Source: Paraburkholderia nodosa
GTDB taxonomy: Bacteria; Pseudomonadota; Gammaproteobacteria; Burkholderiales; Burkholderiaceae
Assembly (NCBI RefSeq): GCF_001718195.1
Contig: NZ_MCNV01000009.1
Span: 1 to 64,000 of the forward strand
Direction: 5' to 3'
DNA: 64,000 bases
Shown one piece after another: positions 32,590-43,403 of the stretch; position 1 is the first letter of the stretch, and every line of letters starts with the position of its first letter. The translations under genes were made by a program, and so were the position numbers. Below the pieces are notes generated by a model. It searched no databases. It had not been told where the DNA came from and saw only the letters and a list, made by a program, of their open reading frames with translations.

Positions 32590-32620
32590 AAAAGGCGCGG
32601 CATTGAGCCGTGCCTTTTTT
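32590..32620 (+). terminator. Bidirectional terminator after ftsB
   Basis: AAAAGGCGCGGC (32590-32601) pairs with GCCGTGCCTTTT (32607-32618) around ATTGA, with a T run on the plus strand and TTTT on the minus strand. It separates ftsB from the convergent small envelope gene. Confidence 0.85.
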
Positions 32621-32652
32621 CGTTCTGAGCGTTCACGTCGCGAAGCCCGCGA

Positions 32653-33066
32653 TTACCAGCCCCAGCCCGGATAGCCGTAGCCAATCCCCGTACCCCAGCC
32701 GTGCCCCCAACCGCCGCCGTAATAGCTGCCGTAGACGGTGACCGGCGGCGCATACGCCCGCGACCAGGCTTGTGCGGCAGCTTCCGCGGCCATGGCGTTG
32801 TCCTGTTCGGCGAGCGCCTGACGGTCGATCGCGTCGTAGCGCGCTTTCTCGTCGGGCGTGAGCACGGGCGCGGCGGCCGGGATGCCCGACTGCGCCGGGG
32901 GCAGCCGGCTGTAGATCGGCGACGGGCCCGGCGGGTCCATCATGCAGCCACTCGTCGACGCAACGGTCGCACCGAGCGTCGTGAGTACGAGCAACGCGCT
33001 CACGCGCGGCATGCGCTCGCGTAACGGAAATACGATGGGACGTACGAAGCGTTTGTTCTTGATCAT
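32653..33066 (-). CDS. Small secreted or lipoprotein-like envelope protein
   Basis: A 137-residue protein I cannot name. A basic start and hydrophobic segment (SALLVLTTLGATVASTSGC) end at Cys36, which could be lipidated although the -3 residue (Thr) is not the usual Leu. A Pro-rich stretch and a short helical part (DEKARYDAIDRQALAEQ) follow, and the C-terminus is Gly/Tyr/Trp-rich (YGSYYGGGWGHGWGTGIGYG). ATG 33066 is chosen because GGAGAG lies six bases upstream. Confidence 0.75.
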   Translation of the reverse strand: MIKNKRFVRPIVFPLRERMPRVSALLVLTTLGATVASTSGCMMDPPGPSPIYSRLPPAQSGIPAAAPVLTPDEKARYDAIDRQALAEQDNAMAAEAAAQAWSRAYAPPVTVYGSYYGGGWGHGWGTGIGYGYPGWGW

Positions 33067-33207
33067 GCTTCTCTCCATCTGTCGGACGCCTAAGTAACTT
33101 GAGATGAGGGCAGGTCCGCATTTCGATCCGCTCCCCGCGCCTGTCATGTGCCGCTACGCAGGGCGGCGACGCAACACGCGTTGCGCCGCAGTTTGCACTC
33201 GTTTGCC

Positions 33208-34170
33208 TTAGTGGCGACGCTCCGCAGCGGGGCTCACGCTTTCTGAGAGCCCAGTCACGGCAAAAAGTTGCGCGACATCCACAGGGTCGAACTCATAGCG
33301 CTGATTGCAGTAGTCGCAATGAATCTCGACATGACCGCGTTCCTCGATCACGCCGTCGACTTCCTCGCGGCCCAGCATCTTGAGCATCGCGCCCACTTTC
33401 TCGCGCGAGCACGAACACTGGAAGCGCGGCGCCAGCGGCTCGAAGTGACGCACGTTCTCCTGCCAGAAGAGGCGGCGGAACAATGTCTCGCCGTCTTCCT
33501 TGAGCATTTCGTCTCGCGTGAGCGTGCCGCCGAGCGTGCAGACGCGCTCCCACGTATCGAGGTCGTGCTCGCCCTGGTGCGGCACGATCCCGCCGTCGCC
33601 CGGCAGCTTCTGGAGCAGCATGCCGACTGCACGGTCGTCGTTGGCGGCGAGCCAAAGGCGCGAGTCGAGCTGTTCCGAGTGATGCATGTAATGCTCGAGC
33701 ACGGCGGCAATCGACTTGAGCGGGCCGTCTTCGCCATTCAGCGGCACGATGCCCTGGTAGGGCTGCTGGCCCGGCTGCTTTTTCGCGGGGTCGAGCGTGA
33801 TCACGCAGCGGCCCTGGCCGTCCGGATTCACGAGGTCGGCGAACGTGAGTTCTTCGCCGAGCGGCAGGGCATTTTCGCCCGTGAAGTCTTCGCCGAGGCG
33901 CGCGGTCGCGCGCATCGTCAGATCCGAGCCGCACTGTACGACCAGCATCTTCACGGGGCCGTCGCCGAAGATCTGCATGATCAGCGTGCCGTCGAACTTG
34001 AGATTCGCCGAGAGCAGCGCGCACGCTGCCATCATCTCGCCGAGCACGGTGCGCACGGGCGTCGGATACTGGCGGCGCTTGAGCACTTCCTGCCACGTGT
34101 TGTTCAGCGAGACGATCTCGCCGCGTACCGGCGCGGCGCTGAACATGAATTTTTGCAACTGGTCGTTCAC
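33208..34170 (-). CDS. hslO: Redox-regulated chaperone Hsp33
   Basis: A 320-residue holdase activated by oxidation and heat. The N-terminal domain begins NDQLQKFMFSAAPVRGEIV. The C-terminal zinc switch has CSCSREK and CDYCNQRYEF, the CXC and CXXC pairs that bind zinc in the reduced form. The start is GTG 34170, with GGAAAAG upstream; the longer frame from 34218 lacks homology. It lies 66 bp after the gamma-carbonic-anhydrase-like gene and is probably co-transcribed with it. Confidence 0.94.
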   Translation of the reverse strand: MNDQLQKFMFSAAPVRGEIVSLNNTWQEVLKRRQYPTPVRTVLGEMMAACALLSANLKFDGTLIMQIFGDGPVKMLVVQCGSDLTMRATARLGEDFTGENALPLGEELTFADLVNPDGQGRCVITLDPAKKQPGQQPYQGIVPLNGEDGPLKSIAAVLEHYMHHSEQLDSRLWLAANDDRAVGMLLQKLPGDGGIVPHQGEHDLDTWERVCTLGGTLTRDEMLKEDGETLFRRLFWQENVRHFEPLAPRFQCSCSREKVGAMLKMLGREEVDGVIEERGHVEIHCDYCNQRYEFDPVDVAQLFAVTGLSESVSPAAERRH

Positions 34171-34236
34171 AATCTTTTCCTTCGTTTCAATCGGGGCGGC
34201 GCGGCCCGCGCCGCACACGGCAAGAGCGCGTCGCTC

Positions 34237-34761
34237 TCAGCCGATGCGCACGAGCTGCGCCTTGAAATATTCGCGGCGCTGCGCGTAGACATCCGCGTTG
34301 CGCTTGAGGCCGGCGATGTCGGCCTCGGTCAGCTCACGCACGACTTTGGCCGGCGCGCCGAGAATCAGCGAGTTGTCGGGGAACACCTTGCCTTCGGTGA
34401 CCACCGCACCCGCGCCAACCAGACAGTTGCGGCCGATCACCGCGCCATTCAAGACCACGGCCTGAATGCCGATCAGTGCGCCTTCCTTCACGGTGCAGCC
34501 GTGCAGCATGGCCTGATGGCCCACGGTCACGTTCGCTTCGAGCGTGAGCGGGTAGCCGGGGTCCGTGTGGAGCACCGCGCCTTCCTGAACGTTGCTGCGC
34601 GCGCCGACGGTGATCGGCTCGTTGTCGCCGCGCAGCGTCGCGCCGAACCAGACGCTCGCGTCTTCGGCCAGTTCGACCTTGCCGATGACGGTCGCGTTGT
34701 CCGCGACGAACACGCTTTCGTGAATGGTCGGTGCAGCTTCGCCAAGCTTGTAGATGGCCAC
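34237..34761 (-). CDS. Gamma-carbonic-anhydrase-like hexapeptide protein
   Basis: A 174-residue left-handed beta-helix protein of the YrdA/PaaY/CaiE group, with repeated hexapeptides (VIGKVELAEDASVWFGATLR and others). The three zinc-ligand histidines are visible in VLHTDPG and TVGHQAMLHGC. Members may be carbonic anhydrases or thioesterases; the sequence alone does not decide. It precedes hslO on the same strand. Confidence 0.9.
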   Translation of the reverse strand: MAIYKLGEAAPTIHESVFVADNATVIGKVELAEDASVWFGATLRGDNEPITVGARSNVQEGAVLHTDPGYPLTLEANVTVGHQAMLHGCTVKEGALIGIQAVVLNGAVIGRNCLVGAGAVVTEGKVFPDNSLILGAPAKVVRELTEADIAGLKRNADVYAQRREYFKAQLVRIG

Positions 34762-34949
34762 GGTGTTGAGTCTCCTATGTCTTTCAGGGCTGCTGCCGGT
34801 CTGCGGGCGACGCGCAACGGGTGCGGACGACGCCAGGCAGGTGAATCGCGTATTGTAAACGGTTGCGTGCGCGGTCCGCTCGGGGCGCTTTTCGGGCGCC
34901 CGCGCCCGCGTCTTGTATTTCCGCTTTTCGGTCCCTGTTTCTTCTGCCG

Positions 34950-35870
34950 ATGAATTCCGCTTTTTCCGCCGTCAGCGCAAGTGCTGATCTCTCAAGACCA
35001 ACCGATGCCGAGCCCGACTGCTGGCGCCTCGCCGCGCTCGCCGCGCTGCGCGAATGCGTCCCGGTCGCCAAGGCCGATGCGGTGCGCGCACTGCACGCGC
35101 AGAGTCAGGCGCAGGCCGCTGCGCCTCGCTGGGAGCCGCAGCGCGTCATCCCGACGCCGGACGGCTTGCCTGGCCGCCCGGCCGAGCCGCCGCTCGTCGA
35201 GCCGCGCGAACTGCAGCGCCGCAGCATGAGCACGCCACAGGGCCGCGTCGTGCTGCTGCACGCGCTGGCCCACATCGAATTCAACGCGATCAATCTCGCG
35301 CTCGACGCCGTCTGGCGCTTCCCCGCCATGCCCGACGCGTTCTACGCCGACTGGCTCAGGGTCGCGGCGGAAGAGGCGTATCACTTCTCGCTGCTGCGTG
35401 CGCGGCTCGCCGACTATGGCCACGCATACGGCGACTTCCCCGCGCACAACGGCCTGTGGGAGATGTGCGAGCGCACCAGCGCCGACGTGCTCGCGCGCAT
35501 GGCGCTCGTGCCGCGTGTGCTGGAGGCGCGCGGGCTCGACGCCTCGCCGCCCATCCGCGCGCGCCTGAAGCAGGCTGGCGACGACGAATCGGCCGCGATC
35601 CTCGACATCATCCTGCGCGACGAAGTGGGACACGTGCGCATCGGCAACCATTGGTTCCGCCACCTTTGCGAGGCACGCGCGCTCGACCCGCACGCGGCAT
35701 GGCTCGCGCTCGCGCAGCAGTACCACGCGCCGCGCATGCGCGGTCCGTTCAACTTCGAGGCGCGCCGCTCGGCGGGTTTCGACGACGCCGAACTGGACAC
35801 GCTGGCGGCCCAGGACGCCGCGGCACAGTCCGCCTCGAAGCAGTCAGCGGGGCGTCACTCGAGCGAATGA
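34950..35870 (+). CDS. DUF455 ferritin-like protein
   Basis: A 306-residue protein of the DUF455 family with a ferritin-like four-helix core. Candidate di-metal ligands are in HIEFNAINLA (about residue 112), EEAYHFSLL (about 140) and RDEVGHVRIGNHWF (about 225), the E...ExxH pattern expected for a diiron site. The function is not established; some relatives are linked to tRNA hydroxylation (MiaE-like fold). It stands between the divergent gamma-carbonic-anhydrase-like gene and a hydrolase gene. Confidence 0.82.
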   Translation: MNSAFSAVSASADLSRPTDAEPDCWRLAALAALRECVPVAKADAVRALHAQSQAQAAAPRWEPQRVIPTPDGLPGRPAEPPLVEPRELQRRSMSTPQGRVVLLHALAHIEFNAINLALDAVWRFPAMPDAFYADWLRVAAEEAYHFSLLRARLADYGHAYGDFPAHNGLWEMCERTSADVLARMALVPRVLEARGLDASPPIRARLKQAGDDESAAILDIILRDEVGHVRIGNHWFRHLCEARALDPHAAWLALAQQYHAPRMRGPFNFEARRSAGFDDAELDTLAAQDAAAQSASKQSAGRHSSE

Positions 35871-35894
35871 CGTACCGCGAACGCCCGGCGGCTA

Positions 35895-35900
35895 TATAAT
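35895..35900 (+). promoter_or_regulatory. -10 box ahead of an alpha/beta hydrolase gene
   Basis: A perfect TATAAT, 31 nt upstream of the start at 35932, in GC-rich surroundings. No good -35 is visible. Confidence 0.45.
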
Positions 35901-35931
35901 CGAACGACCATTCTTTTTTGCGGCAACGCAG

Positions 35932-36831
35932 ATGAATCAATCCCGGTCCGAATTCGTCAACGTCAATGGCATCCGGCTGCACGTGCGCCGCTGGGGCGCC
36001 GAGAGCGCGCCCGTGCTGTTCATGCTGCACGGCTGGATGGACGTGGCGGCGTCGTTCCAGTTCGTCGTCGATGCGCTCGACGAACGCGGCGGTGACTGGC
36101 AGGTCATCGCTCCCGACCTGCGCGGCTTCGGCCTCTCCGACTGGCCCGTTGCGCAAGGACAGGGCAGTCACTACTGGTTCCCCGACTACCTCGCCGATCT
36201 CGACGCGCTGCTCGCCCATTACGCGCCCGACGGGCAGGTGGATCTCGTGGGCCACAGTCTCGGCGCGAACATCGTGTGCCTCTATGCGGGCGTGCGGCCC
36301 GAGCGTGTGCGCCGCGTGGTCGACCTGGAGGGCTTCGGCATGCCGGCGCCGTCACCGAGACAGGCGCCGGGCCGCATGCGCGAGTGGCTCGACGAAGTGC
36401 GCACGCCGCCGCAACTGCGCACGTACGGGTCGCTCGACGAGGTGGCCGCGCGGCTCGTGAAGACCAATCCGCGTCTGATCGCACCGCGTGCGCGCTTTCT
36501 CGCGGAACACTGGTCGAAGCCGGACGGCGAGGGCGGTTATGTGCTGCTCGGCGATCCGGCGCACAAGATGCGCGGTCCGCTGCTGTACCAGCTCGACGAG
36601 GTGATGGCGATCTGGTCGCAGGTGAGCGCAAGGGTGCTGCACGTCGAAGCGGCCAGTTCCGAAACGCTTGTGCGGCTCGCGGGGGCGGTGCCCATCGGCG
36701 AATTCAAGAAGCGCTTCGAGGCATTTCCCGACTGGCGCGAGCGTATCGTCGACGGGGCGGGGCACATGGTGCATCACGACCAGCCGGAAGAGGTCGCGCG
36801 CCTGATCGAGGCGTTCTGCGCGGGAGCGTAA
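35932..36831 (+). CDS. Alpha/beta hydrolase
   Basis: A 299-residue hydrolase of the epoxide-hydrolase/haloperoxidase-like group. It has the oxyanion HGWMD, the conserved PDLRGFGLSDWP loop, the nucleophile elbow GHSLGANI (Ser near residue 108), and the catalytic His in GAGHMVHHDQPEEVA (near 280). Substrate unknown. It is the first gene of a plus-strand run that continues into the PHP phosphatase. Confidence 0.9.
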   Translation: MNQSRSEFVNVNGIRLHVRRWGAESAPVLFMLHGWMDVAASFQFVVDALDERGGDWQVIAPDLRGFGLSDWPVAQGQGSHYWFPDYLADLDALLAHYAPDGQVDLVGHSLGANIVCLYAGVRPERVRRVVDLEGFGMPAPSPRQAPGRMREWLDEVRTPPQLRTYGSLDEVAARLVKTNPRLIAPRARFLAEHWSKPDGEGGYVLLGDPAHKMRGPLLYQLDEVMAIWSQVSARVLHVEAASSETLVRLAGAVPIGEFKKRFEAFPDWRERIVDGAGHMVHHDQPEEVARLIEAFCAGA

Positions 36832-36934
36832 AGCGCATCGCGCGCTTATTCGGGCGGCCCGCCAGGCGCGAGGCGCCGCCCGTCGACTTCACCGCGTTGC
36901 AGTAAAATGGACGTTCATCCTTTTCCCGCATCCA

Positions 36935-37765
36935 ATGAACGCCGATCTCCACTGTCACTCCACTGTCTCCGACGGGCAACTGGCCCCAGCCGCCGTCGCG
37001 CAGCTGGCGAAAGCGGGTGGCGTGGGCTTGTGGGCGCTCACCGATCACGACGTGCTCGGCGGCCAGCGCGAAGCGCGCGAAGCGGCCGAGGCGCTCGGTA
37101 TGCGCTATTTGAGCGGCGTCGAGATTTCGGTCACCTGGGCGTCGCGCACGGTGCACATCGTCGGCTTGCATGTGGATCCGGAGTGCGCTGCGCTCGTCGA
37201 CGGCCTCGCGCGCACGCGTGACGGCCGCGCGGCACGCGCCGAAGCCATTGGCGAGCGGCTCGGCGAACTCGGCATTCCCGACGCGTACGAAGGCGCGTTC
37301 CAGTACGTCTCGAATCCCGACCTGGTCTCGCGGACTCACTTCGCGCGCTTTCTCGTCGAAAGCGGCCGTGCGCAGAACACCCAGGACGCGTTTTCGCGCT
37401 GGCTCGGCGAAGGCAAGCCCGGTTACATCGCGCACCGCTGGGCCAGGCTCGCCGACGCCGTAGCGTGGATCAAGGCGGCGGGCGGCGAGGCGATCATCGC
37501 GCATCCGGGCCGCTACGCTTACACGCAACTCGAATTCGACACGCTCTTCGGCGAATTCATCGATCTGGGCGGCAAGGCCATCGAAGTCGTTACCGGCAGC
37601 CATACGCCCGACCAGTACGCCGAGTACGCGGCCGTTGCGAGGCGCTTTGGCTTCGAGGCGTCGCGCGGCTCGGACTTCCATGCGCCCGGGCCCGACGCGA
37701 TCAAGCCGGGCATGCTGCCGCCTTTGCCTTCCGGTCTCAAGCCTGTCTGGGAGCGATGGCTGTAG
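36935..37765 (+). CDS. PHP-domain 3',5'-nucleotide phosphatase / RNase AM-like
   Basis: A 276-residue polymerase-and-histidinol-phosphatase domain protein like E. coli YciV (Rnm). Metal ligands are seen in DLHCHSTVSDG (residues 4-14), TDHDVLGG (about 36-43), GVEIS (Glu near 63), IAHPGRY and GSDFHAPG. Members dephosphorylate 3',5'-nucleoside bisphosphates and trim 5' ends of rRNA. The next gene is a YciO homologue, the same pair as in E. coli, which supports the assignment. Confidence 0.9.
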   Translation: MNADLHCHSTVSDGQLAPAAVAQLAKAGGVGLWALTDHDVLGGQREAREAAEALGMRYLSGVEISVTWASRTVHIVGLHVDPECAALVDGLARTRDGRAARAEAIGERLGELGIPDAYEGAFQYVSNPDLVSRTHFARFLVESGRAQNTQDAFSRWLGEGKPGYIAHRWARLADAVAWIKAAGGEAIIAHPGRYAYTQLEFDTLFGEFIDLGGKAIEVVTGSHTPDQYAEYAAVARRFGFEASRGSDFHAPGPDAIKPGMLPPLPSGLKPVWERWL

Positions 37766-37943
37766 GCCGCGCACTGCGCGCGGCCCACTGACTCCGCCCA
37801 TTTGCTGCAAGGCGTTTCGCGCCGGCCAATCCCGCCTTGTCGTCGCTTTGTGGTACTACGTGCAGTCGTCCGCCGTTTTCGCGCACCGTCCCGCTGTTTT
37901 CATCGCCCGCTGTTTTCATTGCATTCGTCAGCTGATTACTGCC

Positions 37944-38582
37944 ATGTCCCAGTTCTTTCGGCTTCACCCGGAAAACCCGCAGCCGCGTCTCGTCAAGCAG
38001 GCGGTGGAGATCATCCGTGACGGCGGTGTGATCGCATTGCCGACCGATTCGAGCTACGCGCTCGCCGCCCGCATCGACGACAAGCACGCCGCCGAGCGCC
38101 TGCGCCGCATCCGCGGGCTCGACGAAAAGGCGCTGCTCTCGCTGATGGTGCGGGACCTGTCCGAACTCGCGAACTTCGCCATGGTGGACAACCGCCAATA
38201 CCGGCTCATCAAGTCGGTGACGCCGGGGCCGTATGTGTTCGTGCTGGTGGCGACGAAGGAAGTGCCCCGGCGCCTTTCGCATCCGTCGCGCAAGACGATC
38301 GGCCTGCGCGTGCCCGGTCATCCGATTCCGCTCGCGATCCTCGAAGAAATGGGCGAGCCGCTGCTTGCCACCACGCTGATCCTGCCGCCCGACACCGAAC
38401 CGCTCAACGACCCCGAGGAGATTCGGGAGCGTCTCGAGAAACAGCTCGATCTCGTGATCGACGGCGGGGCGTGCCCGTGCGAGCCGTCCACCGTGATCGA
38501 TCTCACTGGCGAGGAGCCTGTGCTCGTGCGGCCGGGGCGGGGTTCGCTGGCGCCGTTCGGCATCGAAGAAGAAGAGGCGTGA
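37944..38582 (+). CDS. YciO-type threonylcarbamoyl-AMP synthase family protein
   Basis: A 212-residue Sua5/YrdC/YciO protein. It has the nucleotide-binding fold with GGVIALPTDSSYALAARI, the KALLSLMVRDL stretch and TPGPYVFVLVATKEVPRR. The TsaC role (t6A tRNA modification) belongs to YrdC. YciO paralogues bind similar ligands with a less certain role, and the pairing with a YciV homologue makes YciO the better call. The start at ATG 37944 is far inside a longer open frame that lacks homology. Confidence 0.88.
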   Translation: MSQFFRLHPENPQPRLVKQAVEIIRDGGVIALPTDSSYALAARIDDKHAAERLRRIRGLDEKALLSLMVRDLSELANFAMVDNRQYRLIKSVTPGPYVFVLVATKEVPRRLSHPSRKTIGLRVPGHPIPLAILEEMGEPLLATTLILPPDTEPLNDPEEIRERLEKQLDLVIDGGACPCEPSTVIDLTGEEPVLVRPGRGSLAPFGIEEEEA

Positions 38583-38653
38583 TGAGACAGGCGCGGATGA
38601 ACGCGGCATGACCGTGGCCTGAGCGCATTGACGCATTGATACAATAGCCCGCC

Positions 38654-39319
38654 ATGGAAGCCAATCTGATTCAGACGATCGTCGTCTACGCCTTGCCCGT
38701 GATCTTCGCGATCACGCTGCACGAGGCCGCGCACGGTTACGTCGCGCGCATGCTCGGCGACAACACCGCGTATGTGCTCGGCCGCGTTTCGTTCAACCCG
38801 ATGCGCCACATCGATCCGATCGGTACGATCGCGATGCCGCTCGTGCTCTATTTCCTGACCAACGGCGCGTTCGTATTCGGTTACGCGAAGCCGGTCCCGA
38901 TCGCGTTCAGCAATCTGCGCAATCCGCGCTGGGGCACGCTGTGGGTCGCGGCGGCCGGGCCGCTGTGCAACTTCGTGCAGGCCATCGTATGGGGCGTGTT
39001 CGGCGTGGGACTCGCGGTGCTCGGCGTGAACGAGCCGTTCTTCACGCGCATGGCCGCCGCCGGCGTGGGCGTGAATCTCGTGCTCGGCGTGCTGAACCTC
39101 TTTCCGCTGCCGCCGCTCGACGGCGGCCGCGTGCTCGGGGCACTCCTGCCCACTCGCGCGAGCATTGCGCTCGCCCGTATCGAGCCCTATGGTTTCATCA
39201 TCGTGATGGGGTTGCTCGTGAGTGGCATCTTCACGCGATTCTGGCTGCGCCCGCTCGTAAGTCTAGGTTACGACGCGGTCACAGCCATCCTTACCCCTCT
39301 TGTGTCGCTCTTTTCATAA
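38654..39319 (+). CDS. Site-2 protease family protein (M50)
   Basis: A 221-residue polytopic metalloprotease with about five TMs. The zinc motif HEAAH lies in TM1 (residues 23-27), and the third ligand motif PLPPLDGGRVLG is near residue 153. It lacks the PDZ domains of RseP, so it belongs to the small group 3/4 S2P family. It sits between the YciO homologue and trpS, and trpS starts five bases after its stop. Substrate unknown. Confidence 0.9.
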   Translation: MEANLIQTIVVYALPVIFAITLHEAAHGYVARMLGDNTAYVLGRVSFNPMRHIDPIGTIAMPLVLYFLTNGAFVFGYAKPVPIAFSNLRNPRWGTLWVAAAGPLCNFVQAIVWGVFGVGLAVLGVNEPFFTRMAAAGVGVNLVLGVLNLFPLPPLDGGRVLGALLPTRASIALARIEPYGFIIVMGLLVSGIFTRFWLRPLVSLGYDAVTAILTPLVSLFS

Positions 39320-39323
39320 CATC

Positions 39324-40526
<1,203 letters not shown>

Positions 40527-40534
40527 TCGAGCCG

Positions 40535-41167
40535 ATGACGTCGATGCCTGCCGCCGGTGCGCCGGCCCACGGGCTCTCCGAGCCCTCGCGGTGGGTGCGC
40601 CGCTGGGCGCATCTCATCGCGCCCGGTGGCACGGTGCTCGACGTCGCCTCCGGCGCCGGGCGGCACACGCGCTGGCTGGCTGGTCAGGGCCACCCGGTGA
40701 CGGCGCTCGATCGCGACGCCGCCGCGCTTGCCACGTTGCAGGACGTAGCCGGCGTCGCGACGCTAGAGTGCGACCTCGAAGGCGCGCCATGGCCGCTCGC
40801 GCCGGACGCCCGCTTTGCCGCCGTGGTCGTCACGAACTACCTGCATCGCCCGCTCATGCCCCGTCTCATCGAGGCACTGGCGCCGGGCGGCATCCTGATC
40901 TACGAAACCTTCGCTCAGGGCAACGAGACGGTGGGAAAGCCATCGAACCCCGCTTTCCTGCTCGCTCCCGGCGAGTTATTGGCCGTCTGTACGCCTGCGC
41001 TGCGGGTAGTCGCCTATCAGGACGGATTTCTTTCGCAGCCGCGTGAGGCGTACATTCAACGCATCTGCGCGGTACGGGAAAAAACGACCTCAGTGTCCCC
41101 CGAAAGCGCTGGTAATGTACCTGAGAACCAGGGCCTACCCGTAACGCGTTACGATCTGACCGGCTAA
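40535..41167 (+). CDS. Class I SAM-dependent methyltransferase
   Basis: A 210-residue Rossmann-fold methyltransferase. Motif I is [16 protein letters not shown] (about residues 34-49), the acidic loop is ALDRD, and motif IV is [13 protein letters not shown]. It resembles the tellurite-resistance-protein TehB-like group, but the target is not predictable. It follows trpS by 8 bp, and is likely co-transcribed. Confidence 0.85.
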   Translation: MTSMPAAGAPAHGLSEPSRWVRRWAHLIAPGGTVLDVASGAGRHTRWLAGQGHPVTALDRDAAALATLQDVAGVATLECDLEGAPWPLAPDARFAAVVVTNYLHRPLMPRLIEALAPGGILIYETFAQGNETVGKPSNPAFLLAPGELLAVCTPALRVVAYQDGFLSQPREAYIQRICAVREKTTSVSPESAGNVPENQGLPVTRYDLTG

Positions 41168-41178
41168 TCCGCTACAAT
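41149..41178 (+). promoter_or_regulatory. Candidate dapA promoter
   Basis: TTACGA (41149-41154), an 18-bp spacer and TACAAT (41173-41178), 33 nt upstream of the dapA start. It overlaps the end of the methyltransferase gene. Confidence 0.5.
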
Positions 41179-41211
41179 CGCGGTTTAACCGACTCATTTT
41201 TCTGGCGTTTC

Positions 41212-42117
41212 ATGGCTAACGGCACTCAGGACGGCATTACGCTGCAAGGCAGCATTCCCGCGATCGTCACCCCCATGCACGAGGATGGCAGTCTCGATCT
41301 GCCGGCATTCCGCAAACTGATCGACTGGCATGTGGAAGAGGGGACGGATGCCCTCGTGGTCGTCGGTACGAGCGGGGAGTCCGCCACGCTGGACGTCGAA
41401 GAACACATCCTGATGATCAAGACGGCGGTCGAGCACGCCGCCGGCCGGATGCCGATCATCGCGGGCGCCGGCGGCAATTCCACCGCCGAGGCCGTCGAAC
41501 TCACGAGGCACGCGAAGGAAGTGGGCGCACAGGCGTCGCTCCAGGTCGTGCCCTATTACAACAAGCCGACCCAGGAAGGCATGTACCGCCACTTCGCGAA
41601 AATCGCGGAGGACGTGGACCTGCCGGTCATCCTCTACAACGTGCCGGGCCGTACGGTCGCGGACATGGCGAGCGAAACCATCCTGCGTCTGGCCGAAGTG
41701 CCGGGCATCATCGCGGTGAAGGAAGCGACGGGTAACATCGACCGCGCCGCGCACCTCATCAAGCATGCGCCGAAAGGCTTCAAGATCTTCAGCGGCGACG
41801 ATCCCACGGCGATCTCGCTGATGCTGCTTGGCGGCCACGGCAATATTTCGGTGACCGCGAACGTCGCGCCGCGCCAGATGAGCGACCTGTGCAAGGCTGC
41901 GCTCGCCGGCGACGCGAAAGCGGCGCGTGAGATCCATATGAAGTTGTTGTCGCTTCACAAGAACCTGTTCATCGAATCGAATCCGATTCCGGTGAAGTGG
42001 GCGCTGCAGGAACTCGGCCGCATCGAAGGCGGCATCCGACTGCCGCTCACGCCGCTCGACGCGCGCTACCACGACGTGGTGCGTGCCGCGCTGCGCGAAG
42101 CCGGTCTGGCTGGCTGA
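41212..42117 (+). CDS. dapA: 4-hydroxy-tetrahydrodipicolinate synthase
   Basis: A 301-residue TIM-barrel lyase that condenses pyruvate with aspartate semialdehyde in lysine and DAP synthesis. Substrate loop GTSGESATL (about residues 48-56), catalytic Tyr in ILYNVPGRT (about 143) and the Schiff-base Lys in IAVKEATGN (about 171) are present. It lies upstream of bamC, as in E. coli. Confidence 0.96.
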   Translation: MANGTQDGITLQGSIPAIVTPMHEDGSLDLPAFRKLIDWHVEEGTDALVVVGTSGESATLDVEEHILMIKTAVEHAAGRMPIIAGAGGNSTAEAVELTRHAKEVGAQASLQVVPYYNKPTQEGMYRHFAKIAEDVDLPVILYNVPGRTVADMASETILRLAEVPGIIAVKEATGNIDRAAHLIKHAPKGFKIFSGDDPTAISLMLLGGHGNISVTANVAPRQMSDLCKAALAGDAKAAREIHMKLLSLHKNLFIESNPIPVKWALQELGRIEGGIRLPLTPLDARYHDVVRAALREAGLAG

Positions 42118-42252
42118 TCCGATCAGCCAGCCGCCGATTTATCAACCGACGCCGCCACGGCCCAGCCGCCCAATCACTGAAAGACTTCGGACCGACCTCG
42201 GCCCACCGTCTCGCAGAGCAAGGCTTAGCGTTCCCGTATCACGAAGGCCCAC

Positions 42253-43392
42253 ATGAAACGTTCCGCTTTTTCCCTCCACGCAACCCGCATGGCGGTGCTG
42301 GCGCTTGCCCTCGGCTCGCTCGCAGGCTGCGAGTCGCTGAACGACATGTTCGCGTCCGATCGCGTCAACTACAAGGACACGCCGACCGCGCCGCCGCTGA
42401 ATGTGCCGCAGGATCTGTCGTCGGCGCCAAACGACCAGAAGTACGTCGCGCCGCCGCCCACGATCACGCTGGGCGGCTCAGCTCAGCGCACGGTCATGCC
42501 GGCCGGCAACGCCACGCTCGGCGTGCCGGATGCGCAGGACCCGTTCGGTATGCACGTGGAGCGCGACGGCGACCGCCGCTGGCTCGTGGTGGACGGCCGC
42601 TCGCCTGACGACGTCTGGCCGCAGCTGCAGGAATTCTGGACGGAAAATGGCTTCACGCTGACGACCGATTCGCCGTCCACGGGCATCATGACGACCGACT
42701 GGGCCGAGAACCGCGCCAACATTCCGGACGACTGGTTCCGCCGTACGATCGGCCGCGTGATCGACTTCGCGTACTCGTCGGGCACGCGCGACCGCTTCCG
42801 CGTGCTGGTTTCGCGTGGCCCGGACGGTCAAACGGACATTTCCGTCACCCATAACGCCATGGAAGAAGTGCTGACGGGGCAGGACAAGACGGGGTCGAAA
42901 TGGGTCGAGCGTCCGCGCGACCCGGCGCTCGAAGCCGCTTTCCTCGCCAAGATCATGCAGAAGTTCGGCCTGACCGACGCGCAGTCCAAGCAACTGCTGA
43001 CCGACGCGCGCCCGTCGACGGCTGGCGTCAAGATCGCCGCCGGTCCTGACGGCACGACGCTCGATCTGCCCGAAGCGTTCGACACCGCATGGCTGCGCGT
43101 GGGCCTCGCGCTCGACCGCACGAACTTTACAGTCGACAACCGCGACCGCGAGAAGGGCCTCTACTACGTGCGCTACGCCGATTCGATGCAGGAGCTCAAG
43201 GGCGATGGCCTCCTCGGCAAGCTTTTCTACAACCCGAAGAAGGCCACGAAGGATCAGGGGCCGGAATACCGCGTGGCCGTACGCTCGTCGGGTAATTCGA
43301 CCCAGGTCGCCGTGGTCGATCAGACCGGCCGTATCGACACCTCGTCGGACGCCCAGCGTATCGTCTCCGCGCTCCACGCGCAGCTGAACTGA
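42253..43392 (+). CDS. bamC: Outer membrane protein assembly factor BamC
   Basis: A 379-residue outer-membrane lipoprotein of the BAM complex. The signal peptide ends LGSLAGC (lipidated Cys26). The conserved unstructured BamD-binding N-terminal segment follows (VNYKDTPTAPPLNVPQDL), then two helix-grip domains (about residues 95-200 and 255-379). The dapA-bamC order is conserved with E. coli and supports the call despite low general conservation of this family. Confidence 0.92.
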   Translation: MKRSAFSLHATRMAVLALALGSLAGCESLNDMFASDRVNYKDTPTAPPLNVPQDLSSAPNDQKYVAPPPTITLGGSAQRTVMPAGNATLGVPDAQDPFGMHVERDGDRRWLVVDGRSPDDVWPQLQEFWTENGFTLTTDSPSTGIMTTDWAENRANIPDDWFRRTIGRVIDFAYSSGTRDRFRVLVSRGPDGQTDISVTHNAMEEVLTGQDKTGSKWVERPRDPALEAAFLAKIMQKFGLTDAQSKQLLTDARPSTAGVKIAAGPDGTTLDLPEAFDTAWLRVGLALDRTNFTVDNRDREKGLYYVRYADSMQELKGDGLLGKLFYNPKKATKDQGPEYRVAVRSSGNSTQVAVVDQTGRIDTSSDAQRIVSALHAQLN

Positions 43393-43403
43393 CGTGCGCT
43401 GAG

